A DNA stretch of 14,382 nt. It comes from Candidatus Hydrogenedentota bacterium. GTDB lineage: Bacteria; Hydrogenedentota; Hydrogenedentia; Hydrogenedentales; JAGMZX01. A program made the translations under genes and the position numbers. Numbering within the stretch: position 1 is the stretch's first letter; the number at the start of each line of letters is the position of its first letter. Below, piece by piece: positions 4,997-11,926 of the stretch. The stretch covers positions 1 to 14,382 of the forward strand of contig JAKQEQ010000190.1 of assembly GCA_029556545.1 (NCBI GenBank), in the 5' to 3' direction. The notes beneath the pieces are model-generated. The model had not been told where the DNA came from. It did no database searches and saw nothing but the letters and a program-made list of their open reading frames with translations.

Positions 4997-7558
4997 TCAC
5001 GCCCAGGTGATGAGCGTGGTTTCGTGCTTCTCGGCGAGGTCCGGGTGATTGGGGATAGCCCGCACCGTGAAACCCTGTTGACCGGTTTTCTCACAGACGA
5101 CCGCGCCCTCGAAGTGGAAAGTTTCCTTGCCGGCCTGGCCGGTGCAGGTCATCTCGACGGCGCGGCCATGCGAGACCTGACCCTCGGGGTCGAGATCGCC
5201 GTAATAGATTTCGACGGTCACGTCGTTGTTGGTGAGGTCGCCGAGGACCACATCGGCGCTGACGGGCAGATGCGCGCCCCAGGGGAGCCCTTCGCGCGGG
5301 CCGCACTGAATGTTCTTGATGGCGACCTTGGACCAGACTTTGTGGACGTGTTGTTTCCACGCGGCGAGTTCGCGGGCCCGTTTGCGGTTCTCGTGCTTGA
5401 AGTCGCTGCGGCGGATCGAGCAGGGGAGATAGAAGCGGTCCGTATACTCCTGCACCATGCGGTGCGTGTTGAAGATGGGGCATATGGTTCGAATCGCGGC
5501 TTTCATGCGGGCGATCCATTCGCGGGGGAGTCCGTCGCGACCGCGATCGTAGTAGGTGGGCACGACCTCCTGTTCGAGGATTTCGTACAGGGCCTGTGAC
5601 TCGACGTTGTCCTGTTCCTCGATGGTGTCATAGGTCTCGCCCATGCCGATGTTCCAGCCGTTGACGCCGGGTATGGCGGCCTCGCACCACCATCCATCCG
5701 GCACGGAGATGTTGAGCGCGCCGTTGGCGGCGGCCTTCATGCCGCTGGTGCCGCTGGCCTCCATGGGCCGGCGCGGGGTGTTGAGCCAGCAGTCGACGCC
5801 CTGGACCAGGTAACGGGCGACGTTGATGTCGTAGTTTTCGATGAACACGAAATGGGTGCGGATTTCGGGGTCGCGGGCGAAGTGCACGAGGTCGCGGATG
5901 AGGTGTTTGGCCTGATGATCGGCGGGGTGGGCCTTGCCGGCGATGATGAACTGTACGGGCATATCCGCGTGGAGGAGAATTCGGCGGAGGCGATCGGGGT
6001 CGCGGAGGATGAGGGTGCCGCGCTTGTACTGGGCGAAGCGGCGGGCGAATCCGATGGTGAGGGCCTCGGGGTCGAGCACCTCCATGGCCTGTCGGAGTTC
6101 CGTGCTCGGCGCGCCGCGGTTGGTTAGCTGGGCCTGCAAGCGCCGCCGGGCGAAGGTCACGAGGCGCTCGCGGCGGCGCTCGTGGGTGCGCCACATTTCC
6201 GTGTCGGGCACCTCGTCGATGTGTTCCCAGATGGATTGGTCGTCGGGGCTGTTGATCCAGCCCGGCCCGAGGTAGCGGTCATAGAGGTCCGCGAGGTCGC
6301 GCGAAATCCAGAATCGGGTATGGACGCCGTTGGTAATGTGGGTGATCGGGATTTCGTTTTCGGGGATTTCCTTCCACGTGTTGCGCCACATGTTTCGGGC
6401 GACCTCGCCGTGGAGCCGGCTGACGCCGTTGGCGCCGGCGGACAGTTTGAGGGCGAGCACGGTCATGCAGAAGGGCTCTCGCTTGTCCGAGGGCGTCTGC
6501 CGCCCGAAGGCGAGCAACTGGTCCGTCGTGATGCCGACGTCGTCGCAGTATTTGGCGAAGTAGTGCTCGACCATCTGGGCGTCGAACATATCGTTTCCGG
6601 CGGGCACGGGCGTGTGGGTAGTGAAGAAACTGCCGGCCTTGATGGTTTCGACGGCTTCGTGGAAGGCGAGTCCCTCCTGCTGGACGAGTTCCTTGGCGCG
6701 TTGCAGGGTCATGAACGCGGAGTGGCCTTCGTTCATGTGGTAGCAGGAGGGCCGGTGGCCGAGGGCGTGGAGGGCCATGACGCCGCCCATGCCGAGCATG
6801 ATCTCCTGACGGATGCGCGTGTCGCGGTCGCCGCCGTAGAGTTCACCGGTGATGCGACGGTCTTCCGGCGCGTTGCCTTCGTGGTCCGTGTCGAGCAGGT
6901 ATAACGGTACGCGGCCGACGTTGCAGCGCCAGACGCGGCCCTTGACGATGCGGCCCGGATATTCGACGTCCACTTCGAGCAGGCGGCCCTCGCTGTCGCG
7001 CGCGGGCTCGATGGACATATTGTAGAAGTCGTTGATGGGGTACTCTTCCTGTTGCCAGCCGTCGGCGTTGAGGTACTGGCGGAAGTATCCGGCGCGGTAG
7101 AGGAGGCCCACGGCCACGAGCGGGAGGCCGAGGTCGCTGGCGGCCTTGAGGTGGTCGCCTGCGAGAACGCCGAGGCCGCCGGAGTAGACGGAAAGGGATT
7201 CATGGATGCCGTACTCGGCGGAGAGGTAGGCGACCTCGAAGCCCTCGGGTGCGCCGGGGTGCTTCTCGACCCAATGTGCGCCGCTCATGTACTTCTCCAT
7301 CTGGGCGACGACGCGGTCGAGGTGTGCGAGGAACGATTCGTCAGCGGCCAGTTCCTCGAAGCGAATCTGGCTGACTTCGCCGAGCATACGCTTGGGGTTT
7401 TGATGCAGGGCGACCCACATCTTGCGGCGGTCAATCCGCAAGAAGAGTTCAATTGCCTCGGGGTCCCAGCACCACGCCATGTTGTTCGCGAGATCGACAA
7501 GCTTCGCGATGCGCTCAGGCAGCTTCGGGACGACCGTGTATCGCAATACCGTGGCCAT
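4997..7558 (-). CDS. glgP: Alpha-glucan (glycogen/maltodextrin) phosphorylase, GT35
   Basis: 853 residues. It releases glucose-1-phosphate from the non-reducing ends of alpha-1,4-glucans using pyridoxal phosphate, in the cytoplasm. It belongs to the divergent short type with an N-terminal DUF3417-like segment (residues about 1-100, ...NMAWCWDPEAIELF). Landmarks are AYLSAEYGIHESLSVYSGGLGVLAGDH (110-135), HMNEGHSAF (274-282), THTPVPAGND (314-323), ITNGVHTRFW (408-417), RFAQYKRGTL (507-516) and the PLP site ASGTSGMKAAANGALN with Lys608. A beta-rich C-terminal extension follows after about 740. GGAGGT lies 8 bases before the ATG. The gene is 117 bases downstream of ftsA, on the same strand, with its own candidate promoter. 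No other glycogen genes are nearby. Confidence 0.95.
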   Translation of the reverse strand: MATVLRYTVVPKLPERIAKLVDLANNMAWCWDPEAIELFLRIDRRKMWVALHQNPKRMLGEVSQIRFEELAADESFLAHLDRVVAQMEKYMSGAHWVEKHPGAPEGFEVAYLSAEYGIHESLSVYSGGLGVLAGDHLKAASDLGLPLVAVGLLYRAGYFRQYLNADGWQQEEYPINDFYNMSIEPARDSEGRLLEVDVEYPGRIVKGRVWRCNVGRVPLYLLDTDHEGNAPEDRRITGELYGGDRDTRIRQEIMLGMGGVMALHALGHRPSCYHMNEGHSAFMTLQRAKELVQQEGLAFHEAVETIKAGSFFTTHTPVPAGNDMFDAQMVEHYFAKYCDDVGITTDQLLAFGRQTPSDKREPFCMTVLALKLSAGANGVSRLHGEVARNMWRNTWKEIPENEIPITHITNGVHTRFWISRDLADLYDRYLGPGWINSPDDQSIWEHIDEVPDTEMWRTHERRRERLVTFARRRLQAQLTNRGAPSTELRQAMEVLDPEALTIGFARRFAQYKRGTLILRDPDRLRRILLHADMPVQFIIAGKAHPADHQAKHLIRDLVHFARDPEIRTHFVFIENYDINVARYLVQGVDCWLNTPRRPMEASGTSGMKAAANGALNISVPDGWWCEAAIPGVNGWNIGMGETYDTIEEQDNVESQALYEILEQEVVPTYYDRGRDGLPREWIARMKAAIRTICPIFNTHRMVQEYTDRFYLPCSIRRSDFKHENRKRARELAAWKQHVHKVWSKVAIKNIQCGPREGLPWGAHLPVSADVVLGDLTNNDVTVEIYYGDLDPEGQVSHGRAVEMTCTGQAGKETFHFEGAVVCEKTGQQGFTVRAIPNHPDLAEKHETTLITWA

Positions 7559-7619
7559 AACAGGTTACCTCCTCCGCGATGTCCGCCCCTTCGGGCGCGA
7601 CGCGCCCGGAAACGCGCGT

Positions 7620-7648
7620 AAAATACCATTGCTTCGTGCGTGCGACAA
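7620..7648 (-). promoter_or_regulatory. Candidate glgP promoter with extended -10
   Basis: On the minus strand: TTGTCG (7648-7643), a 17-base spacer ending in TGG, then TATTTT (7625-7620). The TGn just before the -10 makes an extended -10 element. The predicted leader (about 55 bases) contains a 7-bp hairpin CGGGCGC-GTC-GCGCCCG (7592-7608) shortly before the Shine-Dalgarno. Confidence 0.5.
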
Positions 7649-7675
7649 GCGCCGCCCGCCTTTCACGGCGTCGGA

Positions 7676-8971
7676 TCAGATGAAGTAGCGCCCGGCAGCG
7701 GCTTTCAGGCGCCGCCAGAGGGCCGCAAGCGGCCCGCGCCCCTGGAGGCGTCCGTTGCGGGCGGCGGCGCGAAAGGCCGCGCCGTGCCGCAGTACGCCGA
7801 CGACGGCCACGAACTCGGGCGCGTTCACCGGGCCCGGCAGACCGGAAATCCCTTCGGGCAGTCCAATCCGCGCGGGCACCTGAAAGACCGCCTCGGCCAA
7901 TGCGGCTTGGTTGCGGATGGCGCCGGCGCCGCCGGTCAAGACGATGCCGCGCACGAGGTGTTTCATGAGGCCGCGGGCCTGAAGATGCTGCCGTACCTTG
8001 GTCATCAGTTCCTTGCACCGCTCGAAGATGATCATATCGAGGTCGTTCCGGTCGACGATGCTCGGCGCGCCGCGCACGGCGCTCTTCAACTTCAACTGGG
8101 TACCGCGCTCTTCGAGGGACAGACGGCCCCGCCCGCCGTCGCCGGCCTCTTCCTCGTCGCTGTAGCGGTGGACCAGCGCGTCGGACACGCCGTATTCGAG
8201 GATGAGTTCCTGCGCCTCCTCGAAGGAGACCTGGAGGCCCGCGGCCACGTCGCGCGTGATGTGGTAGCCGCCCCATTCGAAGCAGGACGCGCCCAGTATC
8301 CGGTAGTCGCGGTATACGGCGAGGCCGGTCGTGCTGCGGCCCAGGTCCATGACGCCGACGCCGAGTTCCATGTCTTCCATGGTGAGGCAGCCGAGGGCCG
8401 AGGCGAGGGGCAGGAAGATGACATCTTCGAGGTCGCGGTTGAGCGACTCGATGCAGGTTGCGAGGTTTTCCTCGATGGCGGCGGGCATCCGCGCGAAGTG
8501 CACGCGCGCCTTGAGGACGCCGCCGCGGATGCCGATGGGGTCGATGACGCGCAATTCGTCGACGTACCATTCCTGGGCGGTCATGGAACTCACCACGTGC
8601 CTGCCGGGCGCGAGGATGTCCCGGGACGCGATGTCGAGGGCCTCCTCCATGTGGCGGAATTCGACGACCTCTTTTTCGAGCTTCACGTTGCCTTCGCGGA
8701 TGAAGGTTTCGACGTTGCGCCCGTTCACGCCGCAGAAGAGCGATGACGCCTTGACGCGCGCCTCCTTCTCCGCGTGGCCCAATGCCTGCTTCAGCGCGAT
8801 GCGCGCCGCGTTCAAGTCCTGGATTACGCCGTGGGATACACACCCCTTGCCCGGCGCCGTGCCGTGGCCCAGCACATGAAGGGAACCGTCGGAGTCGCGC
8901 CGCGCAATCAACACGCGCACATCGCGCGATCCGAAGTCCACCGCGCCGATTATTTCGCCCCGCTTGCTCAC
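7676..8971 (-). CDS. ftsA: Cell division protein FtsA with divergent nucleotide-binding motifs
   Basis: 431 residues. FtsA is an actin-like protein that tethers FtsZ filaments to the membrane and recruits the divisome. Family features are the FtsA-specific 1C region (about 77-165, ending VHFARMPAAIEENLATCIE), the adenosine motif GIVLTGGAGAI (342-352) and a C-terminal amphipathic membrane anchor, LAALWRRLKAAAGRYF (415-430), matching the E. coli C-terminus in type. Odd features: phosphate-1 reads DFGSRDV instead of D/E-I-G-T-x-K-V, so the Lys is lost; phosphate-2 reads DLGRSTTGLAV instead of DIGGGTTDIAV, so two Gly and the Asp are lost. GTG 8971 fits the family's N-terminus and has GGGAGG upstream (12 bases, rather long). 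An in-frame GTG at 8998 would add 9 residues. No ftsZ, ftsQ or mur genes are adjacent; the neighbour is a coiled-coil gene 70 bases upstream. Confidence 0.88.
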   Translation of the reverse strand: MSKRGEIIGAVDFGSRDVRVLIARRDSDGSLHVLGHGTAPGKGCVSHGVIQDLNAARIALKQALGHAEKEARVKASSLFCGVNGRNVETFIREGNVKLEKEVVEFRHMEEALDIASRDILAPGRHVVSSMTAQEWYVDELRVIDPIGIRGGVLKARVHFARMPAAIEENLATCIESLNRDLEDVIFLPLASALGCLTMEDMELGVGVMDLGRSTTGLAVYRDYRILGASCFEWGGYHITRDVAAGLQVSFEEAQELILEYGVSDALVHRYSDEEEAGDGGRGRLSLEERGTQLKLKSAVRGAPSIVDRNDLDMIIFERCKELMTKVRQHLQARGLMKHLVRGIVLTGGAGAIRNQAALAEAVFQVPARIGLPEGISGLPGPVNAPEFVAVVGVLRHGAAFRAAARNGRLQGRGPLAALWRRLKAAAGRYFI

Positions 8972-9041
8972 CCTTACACAGAACCTCCCAAACGTCACGC
9001 GGACGCCCCATGCGCCGGCGCACCCGCTCCCTCAGGTCAAT

Positions 9042-10871
9042 TCAGAACAATTCATCGCGCGGCTCCGCTTGCACGGGCGCGCCGCCCGTCCCCCCGCGAA
9101 CGGCCTCGACGGTCCGCGCTATCTGGGCGACGGATTGATTGCGCTGCGCCAACGCGGCAATGGCGTCGGCGAGTTCGGCCTCGTGATCCGTGCGCTGTTC
9201 GCGCATGCGAGCGACGCGCGCGCGCGCTTCTTCGAGGTGTTCGCGCGCGGTCTGTGTCACGTCGTTCAGTTGCTCGATCTCGGTTTGGATGCGGCTTTCT
9301 TGCGCCACCGCCTCCTCCTGATCGCCGCGCACGGCGGCGAGCCGATCGACCTCGGTCTGGCGTCGCACCTCGAGTTGCCGGATTTCCTCGTCAATTTCCT
9401 CGATCGCGCCCTGAATCGCGGCGATCTGGTCGTGCAGACCACCGAGTTGCGCCCGGCACTCGGCCCGTTCCCGCTCCCGTTCCGCGACCTGCTCATCGGC
9501 GGCGGTTGCTTCCTGCTCGCATCGGCGCACGCTGTCTTCCGCGGCTGCAATGGCCGTTTCGTTCTCCGCAAGGCGCGATTCGGCGCGTCGCATCTGTTCC
9601 TCGACGCGGTTCGCTTCGAGGCGTGCCATGTTCATGGCCAATTCGAGTGCGAACAGCTTGGCGTCGGCCACGTTGCCGCTGCTGATGGCCTGGCGCGTGT
9701 CTCGCAGCAACGCCTCGGCCATATTGACGTCGGACGGCGGCGTGGGCGCGACCGGCTCCGCGGCGGCGGCTTGCGGCGGTTCAGGCTCAGGCTGCGGCGG
9801 GGCTTCGGGTTCGAGCGGGGCGGGCGCTTCTTCTGCGGCTGCCTCTGTCTCGACAAGGTCCGTGGCGGGTTCCTCGAAAGGCGTCGTTTCTTCCGGCAGT
9901 TCTTCGAATTTCGGCGCACCGAGCGCTTCGTCCGCCGATAGTTCCTCGACCGCGTCGAAAGGCGCTTCTTCCTCGAGTTCCTCCTCGTCCGTCGGCGCGA
10001 CAGTCTCCGTTTCCTCGATAAAAACCTCCTGATCCGGCGCGGCTTCCGCTTCCGCTTCTTCTTCCTCGATCAGTTCGCCGAGTGCCGGCAGGTTGCCGCC
10101 CTCTTCGGGTTCCAATGCGGCCGGCTCCGGTTCGGCGAAGACCACGGACTCGGCAACCTCTTCGATGGGCGTGACGTCGTCGCGCCCGACCGTTTCCTCG
10201 ACGGGCGCGGCGGATTCGACCAATTCAAAAAGGGATGCCTGCTCGACGGGCGCGACGGGAGGGGGCTCCTGGGCGACGGGCGCGGGCCGCGGCTGCGTCT
10301 CCGGTTCCTCCTCCTCTTCGTCCTCGACCAGCGGTATCCCGAGGTCCCGCATTTCCTCGACGGCCCGCTGGAAGCGGTCCCGCCATTTCTTGGTCACGCC
10401 GGAACGCACATTATCGACGATGAGGTCCCCGACCATGAGGCAGAGAATCTCGTAGCTGTCCTGGAGAAAGGCAACGCATTCGCGCGCGCGTTCGAGGCGT
10501 TCATAGGAGTGGAGGACCCGCGCGGTGTCGGTCAAGGCCTGGGCCACGTTGCTCCAGTTCTGCTCCATCGAGAGTTCGATGCCGGTGATGAGCTGGTTCA
10601 TGCACTCGTCGCACCACTGCTCCTGTGCGGCGCCGCTTTCGGCCCGCGCGACCTGTCGTTGGAATCGGCCTAGCGCAGTGAGCAAGCGGTGGGTCGGGTC
10701 TCCCCCCGAGGCAGGCCTCGGGTCGCCCAGGACACCGTCAAAGAATTCGTCGTCATTCTCCAGGAGAGCATTGCGTTCTTCCGACGCAACTCCCCCGGCA
10801 TCCACGTCATGGCCGTCGCCGAACAGGCGACGCCCGGTGAGCCAACCCCGATTGCGCTTCGCAAATCGCAC
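9042..10871 (-). CDS. Acidic coiled-coil protein of unknown function next to ftsA
   Basis: 609 residues from GTG 10871; no family recognised. Residues 1-58 are polar. Residues 60-182 are a helical domain with two Cys in WCDEC (86-90). Residues 183-380 are a low-complexity linker dominated by Glu, Pro, Ala and Val (VEDEEEEEPE..., repeated EEVE/PVEE runs), surely disordered. Residues about 415-595 are a long heptad-type coiled coil rich in Glu, Arg, Ala and Gln. The end is DELF. There is no signal peptide or membrane segment, so it is cytoplasmic. Start choice: GGAGG lies 8 bases before this GTG, whereas the in-frame ATG at 10895 lies inside the proposed -10 box and could not be in the transcript. 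The frame is open farther up (to 11129) but has no promoter support there. Probable operon with ftsA (70-base gap), so a divisome or cytoskeletal role is possible but unproven. Confidence 0.8.
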   Translation of the reverse strand: MRFAKRNRGWLTGRRLFGDGHDVDAGGVASEERNALLENDDEFFDGVLGDPRPASGGDPTHRLLTALGRFQRQVARAESGAAQEQWCDECMNQLITGIELSMEQNWSNVAQALTDTARVLHSYERLERARECVAFLQDSYEILCLMVGDLIVDNVRSGVTKKWRDRFQRAVEEMRDLGIPLVEDEEEEEPETQPRPAPVAQEPPPVAPVEQASLFELVESAAPVEETVGRDDVTPIEEVAESVVFAEPEPAALEPEEGGNLPALGELIEEEEAEAEAAPDQEVFIEETETVAPTDEEELEEEAPFDAVEELSADEALGAPKFEELPEETTPFEEPATDLVETEAAAEEAPAPLEPEAPPQPEPEPPQAAAAEPVAPTPPSDVNMAEALLRDTRQAISSGNVADAKLFALELAMNMARLEANRVEEQMRRAESRLAENETAIAAAEDSVRRCEQEATAADEQVAERERERAECRAQLGGLHDQIAAIQGAIEEIDEEIRQLEVRRQTEVDRLAAVRGDQEEAVAQESRIQTEIEQLNDVTQTAREHLEEARARVARMREQRTDHEAELADAIAALAQRNQSVAQIARTVEAVRGGTGGAPVQAEPRDELF

Positions 10872-10893
10872 CGTATGCACCTCCCGAGCCGCC

Positions 10894-10922
10894 ATTGTAT
10901 CACAGCCCTTGGCCCCAGGCAA
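10894..10922 (-). promoter_or_regulatory. Promoter of the coiled-coil-ftsA unit
   Basis: On the minus strand: TTGCCT (4/6), a 17-base spacer ending TGA, then TACAAT (5/6), giving an extended -10. Transcription would start near 10887, leaving a leader of about 16 bases that just includes the Shine-Dalgarno for GTG 10871. Confidence 0.6.
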
Positions 10923-10966
10923 TACATATTGTGGCGTCCACGTCCTAACACCCAATGGGTTGTTAT

Positions 10967-10995
10967 GCCCGCCGCGCCGCCATATTATGGCGGGC
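10967..10995. repeat. Nested inverted repeats in the divergent intergenic region
   Basis: GCCCGCC (10967-10973) pairs with GGCGGGC (10989-10995). Inside it, CCGCCAT (10977-10983) alternatively pairs with ATGGCGG (10987-10993) around ATT. The two folds exclude each other. They lie about 70 bases upstream of the coiled-coil promoter; possible protein-binding site or cruciform. Confidence 0.4.
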
Positions 10996-11030
10996 GGATG
11001 ATTGGGAAAGCCATTCTCGCCATGGGGACG

Positions 11031-11068
11031 GGACCTATGGGTCTCATAGGACCTATGAGTCCTATAGG
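11031..11068. repeat. Two tandem 18-bp palindromic repeats (possible operator array)
   Basis: Units at 11031-11048 and 11049-11066 agree at 15 of 18 positions (GGACCTATGxGTCxxATA). Across their junction is a near-perfect palindrome, CTCATAGG-A-CCTATGAG (11043-11059), and each unit with the start of the next forms CCTAT...ATAGG. The array sits between the two divergent promoters, about 55 bases upstream of the infA-leader promoter, suiting a regulator site. Confidence 0.5.
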
Positions 11069-11121
11069 CATTGTCGAACTGGCATGATAGGGTTGCGTCT
11101 TCCCGGCGCTGCGCGACGGCA

Positions 11122-11151
11122 TTGATCACGGCCCGTGGACTGTGCTATCTT
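11122..11151 (+). promoter_or_regulatory. Candidate promoter of the infA leader
   Basis: TTGATC (11122-11127; 4/6), an 18-base spacer ending TGC, then TATCTT (11146-11151; 4/6) with an extended -10. It predicts a start near 11158 and a leader of about 296 bases before infA. Confidence 0.45.
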
Positions 11152-11217
11152 AATGGCAGAAAAGGGGTTAGGCGGGCTCGTTCGCGGGCGCGCCGGACCC
11201 CGGAGCGAGGCCGTCGT

Positions 11218-11241
11218 ATGGTGTATGGCTTTGCTCGGTAA
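11218..11241 (+). CDS. Possible 7-codon leader peptide in the infA leader
   Basis: ATG then codons for MVYGFAR, then TAA, with GAGG about 7 bases before the ATG. It sits upstream of the competing stem structures, where a translated leader peptide could steer folding. So short an ORF is easily random; there is no run of one amino acid to suggest what would be sensed. Confidence 0.15.
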   Translation: MVYGFAR

Positions 11242-11377
11242 CTGTGGAACAACGCAGGGCCGGACTCTCCGGAACGGTCAACGGCGCGTCTGAAAGGAGG
11301 GCCGAGACCAGGAAAGAACGGTGTAGGGTTATTGCCGCACGAGGCGGCTGCCGGCGGAGACGCCGCATGAGGACCGG

Positions 11378-11401
11378 CCCTTGCGTAAGCGAGGGTTTTT
11401 T
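11378..11401 (+). terminator. Intrinsic terminator upstream of infA
   Basis: CCCTTGC-GTAA-GCGAGGG: a 7-bp stem (one G-U) with a GNRA-type tetraloop, followed directly by six T. A textbook Rho-independent terminator, placed before rather than after a gene. Confidence 0.75.
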
Positions 11402-11420
11402 CGTTGCGCCCGGCGCAACG
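11402..11420 (+). other. Hairpin between the leader terminator and infA
   Basis: Perfect 8-bp stem CGTTGCGC-CCG-GCGCAACG, immediately after the T-run and about 24 bases before the infA Shine-Dalgarno. It could stabilise the processed 5' end of the infA message or affect ribosome access. Confidence 0.45.
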
Positions 11421-11453
11421 TTCGTGAGACGTACTCAGCGAGCACGGAGGACT

Positions 11454-11672
11454 ATGGAAAAGGAGCAACCGATAGAGGTCGAAGGTAAGGTGGTCGAGTG
11501 TCTGCCCAATGCCATGTTCCGGGTCAAGCTTAAGAATGAACATATGGTGTTGGCGCACGTCTCGGGGAAGATGCGGAAATTCTTCATTCGCATCCTTCCA
11601 GGGGACCGCGTGAAAATCGAGATGTCTCCCTATGACCTTACCAAGGGCCGCGTCACCTACCGCTTTAAGTGA
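11454..11672 (+). CDS. infA: Translation initiation factor IF-1
   Basis: 72 residues, the usual IF-1 length. IF-1 is an OB-fold protein that occupies the A site of the 30S subunit and supports IF-2 and IF-3. Conserved segments are [20 protein letters not shown] (8-27), [41 protein letters not shown] (about 30-70). The start ATG 11454 is fixed by homology; GGAGG is only 3 bases upstream, a tight spacing. The reading frame is open farther upstream through the leader, but those codons cover the terminator and are not part of IF-1. The gene is not in a ribosomal protein cluster here; uvrB follows after 254 bases. Expression may be controlled by the structured leader. Confidence 0.96.
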   Translation: MEKEQPIEVEGKVVECLPNAMFRVKLKNEHMVLAHVSGKMRKFFIRILPGDRVKIEMSPYDLTKGRVTYRFK

Positions 11673-11674
11673 CG

Positions 11675-11736
11675 CAACGTCCGTCCTCCCTTCCCCGCGG
11701 ACGTTGGCCGGCGCTCTCCGAATACGCTGAGAGCGC
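11675..11736 (+). terminator. Two hairpins following infA (weak terminator candidate)
   Basis: CAACGTCCG (11675-11683) pairs with CGGACGTTG (11698-11706), 9 bp with a 14-base loop; then GCGCTCTC (11711-11718) pairs with GAGAGCGC (11729-11736), 8 bp. Neither is followed by a T-run. They may protect the infA 3' end or act with Rho. The rest of the gap to uvrB holds only the promoter below. Confidence 0.4.
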
Positions 11737-11839
11737 GAGGGGGTTCGCGTTCCTTGTCGCACCCTCCCCGTCATGCATCCATGCCGCCCCCGGCATCCCC
11801 GAAATTCTGGGGGCCGATCCCAAGCGCCCCGCACGTCTG

Positions 11840-11848
11840 TGGTATTAT
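11840..11848 (+). promoter_or_regulatory. Candidate uvrB extended -10 promoter
   Basis: TGG-TATTAT: the -10 matches 5/6 and has the TGn extension; no good -35 lies at 17 bases. The start would be near 11855, about 70 bases before uvrB. No LexA-type palindrome is evident around it. Confidence 0.4.
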
Positions 11849-11926
11849 TCCGGTCGCGGAGGCGCAAGGGATTCTCCGCAACAGCAGGGCACGCCGACCG
11901 GCGGCCCGCTCCGTCGAATACGAAGT

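Larger units (their letters stand above)
11158..11401 (+). ncRNA. Structured infA leader RNA, possible attenuator or riboswitch
   Basis: No convincing gene lies here, but the RNA is highly foldable and ends in a terminator 52 bases before infA. A long-range helix AGGGCCGG (11256-11263) with CCGGCCCT (11374-11381), extendable by CGC (11253-11255) with GCG (11383-11385), encloses several hairpins: 11265-11270 with 11296-11301 (one G-U pair), 11334-11338 with 11344-11348, and 11352-11356 with 11361-11365 with a GAGA tetraloop. GGTC (11276-11279) could form a pseudoknot with GACC (11306-11309). The 3' strand of the enclosing helix contains the whole left arm of the terminator stem, so the two are mutually exclusive. 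This is the arrangement of a terminator-controlled riboswitch or attenuator. It could instead be a free small RNA of about 244 bases. I could not match it to SRP RNA, 6S, tmRNA, RNase P or a riboswitch class. Confidence 0.45.

Noticed and set aside
7515-9023. 502-codon minus frame overlapping ftsA
   Set aside because: Shifted frame of ftsA, extremely Arg-rich, no recognisable domains; ftsA in the other frame has clear family motifs.
11191-11241. Resemblance of the infA leader (CCCGGAGCxAGGCC) to a segment of RNase P RNA
   Set aside because: The universally conserved RNase P segments (GAGGAAAGUCC, ACAGAA region) are absent and the RNA is too short.
11244-11453. N-terminal extension of IF-1 through an open frame
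   Set aside because: It would translate the leader hairpins and terminator, and IF-1 is 72 residues with the start at 11454 in the family.
11669-11926. Extended UvrB N-terminus of 86 residues
   Set aside because: The sequence has no similarity to UvrB, spans two hairpins and a promoter candidate, and overlaps the infA stop codon.
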